Below, in pieces: positions 20,320 through 32,600 of a stretch of DNA of 64,000 nt. This DNA comes from Liolophura sinensis (taxonomy: Eukaryota > Mollusca > Polyplacophora > Chitonida > Chitonidae): NCBI RefSeq assembly GCF_032854445.1, contig NC_088306.1, forward strand, positions 23,595,764 through 23,659,763, read 5' to 3'. Each line of letters starts with the position of its first letter. Position 1 is the first letter of the stretch. The translations under genes were made by a program, and so were the position numbers. The notes beneath the pieces are model-generated. The model searched no databases, was not told the origin of the DNA, and worked only from the letters and a program-made list of their open reading frames with translations.

Positions 20320-20379
20320 TTTACAGCTGTAGAAAGTGATTAATTCATAAGTCAGTGGAACTAGAACAAAAAAACAAAA

Positions 20380-20393
20380 AACACACACACACA
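20380..20393. repeat. Short (CA)n microsatellite
   Basis: A short CA repeat after an A-rich run. Confidence 0.6.
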
Positions 20394-20498
20394 AAGAAGT
20401 AATACACAGAGGTCTGTTCCTGAATGTCACTTTACATCAATACCACCTGTTACATGTAGAAAACAATACATTTGTTAAGCTAAGCCTGACAGCCTGTG

Positions 20499-20632
20499 TC
20501 AGCCCTTCCACAAGAGGATGACTGTTGTAAGTATTGATACTGCCAAAGTAGTAGACGATCTATAGCTGATGGGAGCACTGTTATTGTTAGGTTTTGGCAC
20601 ATGTCCCTGTCCAGTGTAATGACCATCTATGC
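20499..20632 (-). CDS. Glypican last exon (GPI signal)
   Basis: 134 bases after acceptor TTTCATACAG. It encodes IDGHYTGQGHVPKPNNN, a Ser-rich cleavage region, then the hydrophobic tail TTLAVSILTTVILLWKG and TGA at 20499-20501. It is too short for the ORF track's cutoff but the phase fits exactly. Confidence 0.93.
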
Positions 20633-23600
20633 CTGTATGAAAGGGGGAAAAAAAGATGTTAGAATTTCTAAAATAAGCTATAGGCGTGTTCCAAATTTTA
20701 ACTCTTTAAAAGGAAAAACAATATTCTACAGTACCATATGATCAGTCAGAAATTTTAGGCATTTCTGATTGTATTTTACTATAACATGGATGTCTGAAAA
20801 GATCTTCACAAAATGTTCTTGAGTAGATACATGATGGAGAAAATTAAGGGGCTGAGACAAGTGATCAGTAAAGTAATAATAGTATTGACAAAAGTTGCCT
20901 AACATTTCTGACAAGTCACATGATACAGCAGGACTTTTTTTTTTAGCAACAAAAGAGTTCAATCCCAAAAGTCCTCTATTAGTTTCAATTTACATCAATA
21001 TAACTAGATTAGGTAGATTTGATCACTGTTTAACGACATATTCCAAGAAATTTTTTCACGAAAAATTATATCCTATGGTAGGTAGTTTAATGGTTATATG
21101 GGGGAAATGGCTGAGCCTGGAGTAAACCAGCACCTTTTGACAAGTTTGTTTAAGACAAATCCATCTACAGTGAACTTCATGGAAGATCACGTGGGAGACT
21201 GCAGTTTACCACTTCTTTTCACCAATACCCTGACAACAATGGGATTTTGAAAATTCCCAGACCGACACTGGAATAGAACCCATGTCTCAAGGTAGCTGAC
21301 ATTCCTCCTAATGCAACTCTGTATGAAGAGAAATTATGACATACTAACCATTGGATTCCTTTGAACAGATAACATGACTGTAACAACCTTACCTTTTCCT
21401 CTTGTTGATCTATTATCTTCCATTGAATTGCCGTCCCCACTTCCACTGCCAGAGTACATAAAGTCTTCATCATCTTCAAAGCCGTAACCACGGTCACGGG
21501 GTCGATCTCCACTTCCTCCAATCACAATGTCTGGTTCGGCCTGCATCATGTCATCACCAGCCTGTGGGGTCAGCAGCTGCACAAAGAGGTCAAAGGTCAG
21601 AGGTGAAGCTGATCAAAGTTAGAGGTCGAAGAGGAAGCTTCTCAAAAGTCCAATGTGACAGGAAGTTATAAAAACTGAAGGCAGTCAGTGGACTGTGATA
21701 ATTAACTAAAATTAACTTAACTTTGCTCAAAAAGTTAGGGTAATGGTTAAAAATTACCCTTATCTTAACTGACATGGATGGGATATTAAGCGGTGTTTCA
21801 AAATTTCTGTAATTTTAAAATTGTTAAACTTTCCCATGTATGAAAACACGCCATGAATCATCAACATATTGCAAAGCCAATGTCCAACATTACTTTTTCG
21901 TTTTTTGTTTCAACAGACCAATCTCAATGGTGTCAAAATAGTGAAATCTGTCTCTATGGCCAACTCTATGTCCCCTAATTCCTCAATCTTTTCACACTGC
22001 AAAGAGCAACTTTCATTGAGATTTATGTACCTTGTTATTTTGCTTTGAGAGACAACACTACATTGGCTGGGTTGACCAATTTCAGGACTTCACAAAGAAA
22101 GTATAATTTTATTAGTCTACGCGAAATAATGTTCTCAAAATATACTTGAACAAACACCTTGCAAACATGTGAAAAGGTTGAAGAACTACACTAACACATG
22201 ACGCTGACTTACTCTCTTCACATGGGATAGCTCATCTTTCAATGCTAACAGCTTAGGGTCAGGAGTCAAGGACACCTTAACTTCTGGGTTATGTTGAACT
22301 TGACGGATAAACGTAGGCTCTGGGACTTTTTCGTCGTAACTGCAAAGAGAAAATATATGATTCATAAATACACATGTGACTGGCACTGTTCAGATTCATT
22401 GATTTATTTCTTCACCAGCACAATAAACTCATGATCACCTCAAAGTTGGGTGACCTGGGTTCAAACCCAGGGTCATACCAGACTTTAAAAATCTTACATG
22501 TTGCTGCCTCACTTGGCACTAAGCACTGAGAGGTTTGAGCAAGGAACCATGATTCGTTGGCCCAGTGTCAGTATAATATGACTGGGTGTGGTGTCATGTC
22601 TGGTGTCTTCAGCAGGATAATTCGGTAAATGCAATACTTTGGCAACATGGAGTCACCGTGCCACAAGAAGACACAATATATGTACACACTTAATGAGTCC
22701 TCGTCAGCATATGACTGAAAAATTGTTAGGTATGACGTAAAAGTGCTGCCACAACTGAAGTATCACGCCGAAGACACCAGACACGACACCTCAGCCAGTC
22801 CCATTATACTGACATTGGGTCAACCAGTCATGTTTGCTTGCTCTAACCTCTTAGTGCTGAGTGTCAAATAAGGCAGTAACAAGTACCATTTTCACAGTCT
22901 TTGGCTTCATCCTTGGTCTCTCGACTTTCAGGTAGGCACTCGAACCATTAAACCACTGACATCCTTTCAAAGCATTTGAATCTACTGTCTTCTGCTGTTT
23001 ACAGCCATTACTATAAATCTTCAATCGTTTCAACCAATAAAGCACTTTTGATGCGTAGAATTTATGCTCACACAATTATTATGAAATACACTAACATGAT
23101 TCACTTGAGTCACTAAAGATGCAAGCTTCATAAAACTGTGCAAATTATCTCTCTACACCCAATAGTTCTCTCCAGTTGAAAGGGTCAAAGAATAAGGGTA
23201 ATATGATCTGCAGCCCCTAAAAATGTTTTAGATACATGTACATGAGGTAGACTTTCACCATTTGTTCAACCCCTAAGTGAACATAGGTGTAGAACCTAGC
23301 ATATGCTGTGCAGTAGCTCACATACATGTACATGTATAAAGAACTACACTTGGTCGGATCTAAATCACAAGTGCTGGTATTCAAATGCATATGTCACGGA
23401 GATCTGGCTTGGATGAGCTACTGCTGAGGTTGCTTATTTTACGATTCACTGATAAAATATCACTGGCCTGAATAATTAGATTTCTGATGCCCTTCTGCAA
23501 ATTTGGTTACGCTGGTGCACTTCATATGTATTTCAGATTTTTTAACTGCGTCATGCACATTTATGTATATGGGAATTTTGGTTTTATACTCAAAGGCACT

Positions 23601-26600
23601 AGTTGAACACAAAATAAATAATGCATATCTCAAAAGATGAAACATCTTCCCCCATATCTACCAGTCTGGAGTTAAACTCATTTTTCATTCATTCCATTAA
23701 GATGAATAAGTTTCCATTCAAAGAATAACTTTTGAGATATCACGATCTTCAAATGCAGAGAATGAGAACCTTCCCTACCAGCCTTGGTGTTGATGCTTTC
23801 AAACGCACAAGACCGTTCAAACCCTAAACTGCATCAGCTGCTAACAACCACATAAAACGGTTTTCAACAACAAATACCAATTTAAAAGAATAACTGAAGC
23901 CCACACTGCACAATCCTAGAACACAGGACACTGCCCGTGAAAAATAACTTTAGCATCAAACCTGTTTCCATGGTAACCTTATGTGATTTAGATGTGATTT
24001 GTCAGTCAAGCGACATCAAAGGAAACACAGCCAGCGCAACAACAAGATGTCATTATTCACTGGCCTAAGCAAACTGCGAGCTATTTTGCTATCACGCAGG
24101 CGGTACAAAAGCTCTGATTTCTCAAAGGACATTATTGTCAAAAGTTCTGAAAACATTATGCTTTGATGTGTTACACATTTGTTTTTTATGAATAATTTGT
24201 TTCTTAGGAGCAGTCAAAAGTTCTAAAAATTGAACTTCAAGTTGAATTCAATTCTAATCGAATTGTAAAGCATTTTCTGCAGCCAAAAAGACAGGACAGA
24301 ACCACCATACAAAATTTAATATTTACACATCTGAAACACACTTATATCTAACTCAATTCTGGGCTGATGTGGCAAAAGAATTTTAAAGGTGTGATGCGTC
24401 AGATGAAAACATTCTCTTTCTGCAAAACTACCACATGTGTGTAGATGAATTTAATACCAACATATAAATTGTAAAATGGATTAACATGTTGTCACTGGTT
24501 TCTGCAAGCTCATAATGTCATTGTCAGGGTTAGTCCACTTTAAAGATTTCAAATTTGATGACATTTTCACTCTCAAAATTCACATTCACCCAGCTGCTTG
24601 GAATTAATAGTCTACACTTAAGCTTCAAGCAAATGTAAAATAACCTTGATTTGTTGAGATTTCAGTTTTTCATATACACAACAGTCCAAAAAAGCAATTT
24701 AAAAAATGCTGGAAAACAAATCTTCCCATGGGAAAGTCTGCATGCTATGAACAGTAGCTCAGACTGGTTGAGCAGACCTAAATTCAATCCTTTTTTGGGT
24801 TGAAAAACAAAAAAAGCCTATTTTTTCATGGCCTAGAAAAGTTAGCTTTAAATTCCAAGCTTTTTAAGGTCTAGTTGGTATGAACCAACGAAGGACCGCC
24901 TCCCACAACCCTGTTTCCCCTGTTTGTTGGGACAGTTGGGGCCACAGCACTATTGGTTGTGTTGTTGTTGCTTTTTGTTTGGATGAATGTATGTACCTTA
25001 AGTTTGCAAAAATACTGTAAAAATAATACTTTGGATGCAAACACTCTAGGTTTTTTGAAAAGAAATTGATCAACTTCACAAAAAAATGTACAGTGACCCA
25101 ACAATGTGGATTAACCAATCAAAACCAAGCAAAATGTGTCACATGAAATATGTTAAACTTCAGGTTAAATACAGTAGATGAAGTAAATACTGCTAATGTC
25201 GCAAGTCTCCTCAGGACAGGTTACAGGAGTGCTCTTGTAATATGCTGAGACTGACAGCCGCAGGGTCTCAGGGCTATGTAACCACAGCTGCTGCCACACT
25301 CCAAAGAGTCTGTAATTCAAACAGCGCATCTCCATCTCCGCTTATATGGCCAGAGGCTTGTATTGCATATTAAATCCACAGGAGATAAGGAGTATAACAT
25401 AAGATATGCATCACTAGTAGGCCGATACTTCGCCACAGTGGTCTACATAAACCTGGATAGTCAGCAGAGGATAATGTATGCATATTCATGAACTGTCAGT
25501 CAGAAAGAGGCTGGTGTTTGATTTCTACCAAGCAAGGACTTCGTTCAATCAAGTTACAGTAACTTGTTTCATTTCTCAAGGGAGGTGCTTATTTTTTCAG
25601 CCTATCTTTACAAATAGCATGTTTTCGTAAAGTCTTAAATTCTGCATTGGGATTTACATCGGCTTAAATCGCTCGTTTCAATTTCACTCGACTTCATTTG
25701 TTTATATTCTAGTGAGAAAAAACTCTTTGGATTAATATGAAGAGTTTGATATTGCTGAGAGAAAGAAAGCATAACAGTGAGGAATAAATTTGACTAAAAA
25801 AGCATTAAGTTGACAGCTAGGATGACTTCACCTTTCTGAATGTGGTATAAACACTTACAGTAAATCTTCACCATTTTCTATCACTAAACCACTTATTTCA
25901 ATGGAATATGTGGATACAAACATTATGCAAACAACACTGAAAGTGATTTGTTCATGTCATTACAGATGCATGCTCCATAAAACTGTGCAAATTATTTTTC
26001 TAAATCCCATAGTCCTCTCAGAATGTTTCAAAATATTGCTTCTAGTGGAGAATGAAAAGGATGCAGAATCTGGATAATCAGAACTAGCCATGGCAAAAAG
26101 AGTGATGATCATTTTCCATTCAGTAGGTTTATATGATGAATTTAACAGAAAAAACAAAACACTTCAGGACAATTCATTTCAATGACAGGCCTACTTCAAA
26201 GCCCGGTAAAATCTGTATACAGTACGTATCACCATGACTACAATGCAAATATCCATAAAACTGTTAATATGTAAACATAAAAAAAAAAAAAAAACAATTT
26301 TAAAGCTGGCTTTTAAGGCAATATTCTGACTTTCTACAAAAAGTAGATGCTGGCTAGGTTTATTCTGAAATGGCCGCACAGGTTATACAGCAGTGAGAAT
26401 CTGTCTGTCAGCCTGTGTGATTACAGCAGTCTGGCAGAATACATAACCAGATTTGTCAGAGAATAGCATGTGTCATTCACACCCAGCATCCTCATCCCTG
26501 GCTAATACAGCCCTGGAGGCACTGCAGCGCCTATTAAGACAAGAGGAGATAAGCGGGGGATGGAGTGTGGAGATGAAGGGTTGCCCAGTCTGATGTATTA

Positions 26601-29600
26601 TCACCAGTTCTTATCCGTCAAGTATTTATAGCTTTGGTTGACAAGAGCGTCATTGCTTTCAGACGTGTCGCTCCGGGGAACATGCAGATCAAGACATTTA
26701 TTCCTGGATACAAATCTCCCCACAATACAATAAATCTTCGTCCTTTTTTTCTTGGTAAAGAATTAACTCTTCCTCTATACATATCAAAGTATTTCAGTCC
26801 ATAAACATACGCAACACAAACTCTTTTTGCAGAGAGCTGTGTAGCTGTGTTTTTTTTTATTGGATTGTACTACACAAAGCGTGCTATTTCACCCTTAACA
26901 GTTCTAGGACAATGATGGTACATGCTATAATGTGTGTGTAGCAGGAATTCAAACAATTGTGATCAAAAGTATATAGGCCAATACTTTACACGGATCATTA
27001 ACCCACATATCAAGCAAAGACAGTAACTGACATTACACAGTTACCTCCCTTCCATAACAAATGCTGTGTATATGTGAAATATTTTTTGATTGTATATCTG
27101 ATTCTGGATTAGTGTTGCCCCTGTGATGGAGGTCAGGTACATTGGTGGATTAAAACTGCTGTTCACTTGTTTGACACACCTGTGTGCTCATGTAACAGTT
27201 TTATGTACTACAGTACACGTGTTCTCATTTGAATTGGAACATAGTCTTGTAAATGCTATAGTTACATGCAGCACTGTGATACTACAAACCAAACCTTATG
27301 AAAGCAACATCAGTTTTATGGAGCAAAACTGTAATACCAGATTCTCTTAATCTTTCACAAGAATTAATTATGGCCCTCAAACAATATTATTTTTATTCAT
27401 TTGTTTATATTAATGCAGCCAGTGTTATGGGTAACGGAAAGCAGGTTTCAATGAAAAACTTTTGCTCCTGCAAGTATATTGGTGGAACGCAGGTGATCTT
27501 TGTGCAACAAATGTAAGATTGCAAAACGCTCCCATGTGGACTGTGGAATGATTATTGCCACCAAGGTCCCAAGGCACTTCCCAAGTGCAACAGTCAATAC
27601 CCAACACTACCAATAAATAGGCAATTTTTGTTCCATTTAGGTCCGCACATTTTGACCTGGCCTCGTCATATTTCTCAGATCAAGACAGCCGTCAGCCATA
27701 AATAGAGCAGTTTTAAGTTTAAGCTCTTTTGCTGTTAAAGGTAAAAACAGTCCTACTGTAACATGTGACTTGTGAAAAATGTTAGGCAACCTCTGACGAC
27801 TTCAATTTTCTTATCACCTGTTTCACCATGTTCCAGACATCTCTTTCCTTTAGGAACTTCTTTAGAAAGTTCACAAATGTTCAGGTAAATAAATTTTCTT
27901 CATTGTTGGTCTAATCTGAAGAATATTTTTGTTAAACTTTTTAAGACACTCATAGTATAGTAAATCTCACAAATAATAGTTGCCTAACATATTTGACAGG
28001 TCACATGATACAGTAGGACAATTTGTTACCTTTAGCCATAAAAGAGTTTGAGACACCCCTATTACATATGTGTGTAGTGTATCTTTGTTCATTTGCTCAG
28101 GTTTGAACATCACCTTCCATATTATTTCAGTCAAACCACGACAGCAGGCTAATGTATATACCACACATGTACCTAGATCGGACTATCAATTACCAACCAT
28201 AGTCATCCTCTAGCACAAGTATAATTCCCCTGCATAGAGTTGGATACCCTTACTGCTGGGCTCCCATCCAGGGTGTCTGCATCATTACCTCATAAAGGCC
28301 CCTACACTAACAGAGTTGATGACCGGCCCACCTGTGGGTTCTGCTACTGTAACATTTCTCTGATGAGAAAACTAATGAAGTTTGCAGATATTCCCCTCTC
28401 CATGTCTGACTGTTTATCCTGGCTCAATTCACTGAGGAACTTTTTTACCTGCTGCCTTTATTACAACATGCTTGTACAAGTTGACTGTGTGGGGCATCTT
28501 TCAACATTTGGCCTAAATCTTCCCCATAATTAAACACAAGTGTATATGTACAGTAACGTCACAAGATTTAGAGCTATGAACAATTTTTGCAACTTGGACT
28601 CAGACAAAACATCGCAAATGCGAATTCGCAATAGCTGCGAGATGCCGTCAATAGTTGAGGTCACCTTGTACAATGGCTCCTCATTATGCAAATGGCCAAT
28701 GTCCAAAAATTTGACAGATGGGCCTATGTTAAAAGATGTTATGTCAGATATTGGACTAAATGACTTGTTCCAGTTTAGAGCTGCTTGTAGCAGTTATAAA
28801 TATGATCACATAAAAAAACAAAAAACAAAAAAAACAATCAAACCTGCTTTTGATAGATCAGCTCTCCCTTCCAACTCACATCCAACAGTATAATATACCT
28901 TTTTTTATAAATGTATTCTTGATAATACAGGTCTCTATAGATCTTAAACCCATGTGACATCATCGTATTATTTCCTTATTGGTTGAGAGCTCAGGTATAC
29001 ATGAAAGAATTTTTTAGGACCCATACTGCAACAAATGGCCACAATGACTTTTCATCCATATATTTATTTATTTGCTTGGTGTCATCGGCAAGAGGTTCCT
29101 GGATACTGTACTGTGCCAGCATTATGGTAGGAGGAAACTCAGGACAGTCATCGGCAAGAGGTTCCTGGAAACTGTACTGTGCCAGCATTATGGTAGGAGG
29201 AAACTCAGAAGGGTCATCGGCAAGAGGTTCCTGGATACTGTACTGTGCCAGCATTATGGTAGGAGGAAACTCAGGAGAGTCATCGGCAAGAGGTTCCTGG
29301 ATACTGTACTGTGCCAGCATTATGGTAGGAGGAAACTCAGAAGAGTCATCGGCAAGAGGTTCCTGGATACTGTACTGTGCCAGCATTATGGTAGGAGGAA
29401 ACTCAGGAGAGTCATCGGCAAGAGGTTCCTGGATACTGTACTGTGCCAGCATTATGGTAGGAGGAAACTCAGGAGAGTCATTGGCAAGAGGTTCCTGGAT
29501 ATTGTACTGTGCCAGCATTATGGTAGGAGGAAACTCAGGAGAGTCATCGGCAAGAGGTTCCTGGATATTGTACTGTGCCAGCATTATGGTAGGAGGAAAC

Positions 29601-32600
29601 TCAGGAGAGTCATCGGCAAGAGGTTCCTGGATATTGTACTGTGCCAGCATTATGGTAGGAGGAAACTCAGAAGAGTCATCGGCAAGAGGTTCCTGGATAT
29701 TGTACTGTGCCAGCATTATGGTAGGAAGAAACTCAGGAGAGTCATCGGCAAGAGGTTCCTGGATATTGTACTGTGCCAGCATTATGGTAGGAGGAAACTC
29801 AGGAGAGTCATCGGCAAGAGGTTCCTGGATATTGTACTGTGCCAGCATTATGGTAGGAGGAAACTCAGGAGAGTCATCGGCAAGAGGTTCCTGGATATTG
29901 TACTGTGCCAGCATTATGGTAGGAGGAAACTCAGGAGAGTCATCGGCAAGAGGTTCCTGGATACTGTACTGTGCCAGCACACTGACAACTAGGCCACATG
30001 TTTCATCCAGAAAATCCACCTGGCCAACAGGCATACAGTGCTGCCCGTTTCCTCCTCCCCAGCCCACCCCAACACCAACCACTCACACCTACACAACTAA
30101 CACTTAATTACCCAGTACATGCATCAAAGGGAAGGAACCACTGACAAGGGCAGGTCAGCAGTTGAAATCCATGTTTACTGTTAGGTTGTAGCTAAGAAGA
30201 ACAAGCATGTCATTTATCAGTAGAAGCATGTAAGTAATTACAAACTGGTGGACTGAACAGCTACATGTAGTAACCTTTATCTCCTTGCACTAATAGGAAA
30301 GATGGGTCTGGCTTGTCAGAAACTGATCCTGAGGAAGAAATTTCTGAACATAAATTCCACTGTCCAGAGACAGCTGTGTAAGAGCTCTGACTGCTTGACT
30401 AGTTACGTAAGAGTATTTATTTGATTGGTATAGCATGGTGCTCAAGAATTCCTGACTTATTGATGTTAGGGTGGACAGACTTATGAGTGGAAGACACTGG
30501 ATCCCTAGCCAGGTGGTACACTGGGTCCACCGTCTTCCCATGGGTTAGACAACTGTCTTTTGTATTCCAATGAATCTCATGTCAAGTCACAATTACAGTT
30601 TGACAGTGAGAGATGGCCACCTATATGACAGCTGACAGCTTTTTCACCATACATAAATTTACCTACCAGTGCAAAATGAATCAGTTTTGCTAACTGAATA
30701 CAAAATTTTTTTTTCTTGCATCAATCTTTGTTTACAATGATCATGAAAAAAGCTCTGTTTAAACTCTAGCAAGATTCCACTTGTATTGACTTGATTTATT
30801 AATTTCTTTGATTGATGTTTTACACCGTGCTCATGAATATTTCACTTATACGTCGGCGGTCAGCATTATGGTGGAAGGGAACCCGGACTCTAAACTCATG
30901 ACCATCCGCAGGTTGCTGCCAAGCCTTTCCACATATGGCCGGAGAGGCAGCCAACATGAGTTGGATTTGAACTCATAGCGACTGCATTTGTGAGAGGCTC
31001 CTGGGTCATTAGACTGTGCTAGTGCGCTAATCAACTGAGCCACAGAGGCCCCCCACTTGTGTTGAATGCCCCTCTCTAAAGCCCCAGCCAGCACAAGGTG
31101 ATAAATATAGAGCAGCAATTTGCACTCTAGAAAATGACCGTTACATAGAAGTAGATAAATTTTTAGTGCCCAGAGACGAGGGTCGAGAACAGGGGCCTGC
31201 CTTACGTAGTCTCTGTTAGCATTAGGCATCACATCATCTGCTGATGCAGGGGCAGTAGAAGATGCCTTGTCAGTCTGGATGGGCTAAGGCGAACAAATAA
31301 CGAGCCACGTACCTTGTCCATGTCACATCCAGGCAAACAGTCATGAGTATGGCATTAACAATACACCAATGCAAGCAAATAAATCAACTATATCCTTGTA
31401 GTGTTCTAGAATTTATGTAAGAATGGGTTCTGCGAGCATAACCATATATTAGAAAATCAAGGCACCTAAACTGATGTACAAAGGGAAACTCAAAAAACTC
31501 CTTCCCACCTGTATCAAAATGGTCCAAAGCTATGACCCTATTTGTTCTCTCCTTTATTACGTCACAAATATCGGAGTACGTGTGCTCGTAAAACATGTAT
31601 GAAGTACACATGCACTGCAATGTCACAGAAGAAATTGATGCTTTTTACCGTCATTTGGACTATCGGTGAAGCTTCACGTCTCCTATTTTCATCATTATGC
31701 AACTTGGTGTTAAATAGTGTGGGAAAAGTATTACTCTTTCAGTAACATTCCATTCAATAAAGTGACTCGCACTTCCTGCTTTTGCAAAAGTCAACCCTCA
31801 ATACAATTACTGTATTACGAAAGTTGGCTATATAAAAAACACCCTTTCAGAGGCAGATAAAGGTTTACTGATACTTTTGATATCAATACTTAATGTTCTG
31901 AAAAGAAATTATTCATACTTTAGAAAAAACTGCTAAGTGGCCCGATAAGGTGGAGGAATGAACAAGAATCAAGCACAATGTATCACTTGAAAAAAACCCC
32001 CCAAAAAACCCAAAAGCCAGACTTTGAGTGAAATACAGTAAACATGATTAAATTTTAGGATGAATTTTTTGTCTGCATGTTTAATCGCATCTCCCTCACC
32101 AACAGAATGTGACATACAGGCTGTTAGATACATGTATCATCATATTGATTCCATCATGGTTTGTATTAATTTTGAAAACGAGCCCTGGGGGAGGAGACAA
32201 TCTCCTCAACTACCCCGAGAGTACTAATACATCACAAGACTGGTTCTCGTTGGCCAGTTTGTTTTCCCATAATTCACTTTGCTTGTCATGACATACAAGA
32301 TTCGTACGAAGGATGGAGTGGAGTGTCACACATTGGAACATATTCAACACAGCATTTTACCAGATTTTCCTGCACAACACTTCTTCATTTCCCCAAATCA
32401 CCACACATCTAGGTGATGAAATAGCATTATCTGTGCTAGACGCTTCTTTCAGCACTCCACAAAATGCCTATACAAAGAGCAACAGGAAATCTGGTTTCGT
32501 TCGGTCTGTTTCACACATTGTCCCTAAACATTAACCGTAAATAAAGCTTTAATTAACTCATTTAGGGGCTCCGTAGACCAGCTTATCCTAATTGCCTACA

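Larger units (their letters stand above)
12301..20498. other. Intergenic region between NT5DC 5' end and glypican 3' end
   Basis: I found no gene here. The right part probably includes the glypican 3' UTR. The rest holds a MITE, tRNA-like relics (B-box-like GAGTTCAAATCTTGG on the minus strand near 13030-13050, and GGTTCAAGTCTGCC on the plus strand near 15451), the 14622-15040 element, a SINE, and an AT microsatellite. The block at 16130-16400 is free of obvious repeats. Confidence 0.5.

Noticed and set aside
28240-28893. Adjacent plus frames of 97 and 117 codons
   Set aside because: No similarity to a known family, no splice signals and no shared frame; they fit chance ORFs.
28983-30107. Open frames of 374, 363 and 306 codons across the 66-bp array
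   Set aside because: They are open on both strands and in several frames only because the period is 66 and the unit lacks stops. The sequence is SINE-derived and the flanks give no gene signals.
30846-31232. 128-codon minus frame
   Set aside because: Most of it is the SINE at 30792-31054.
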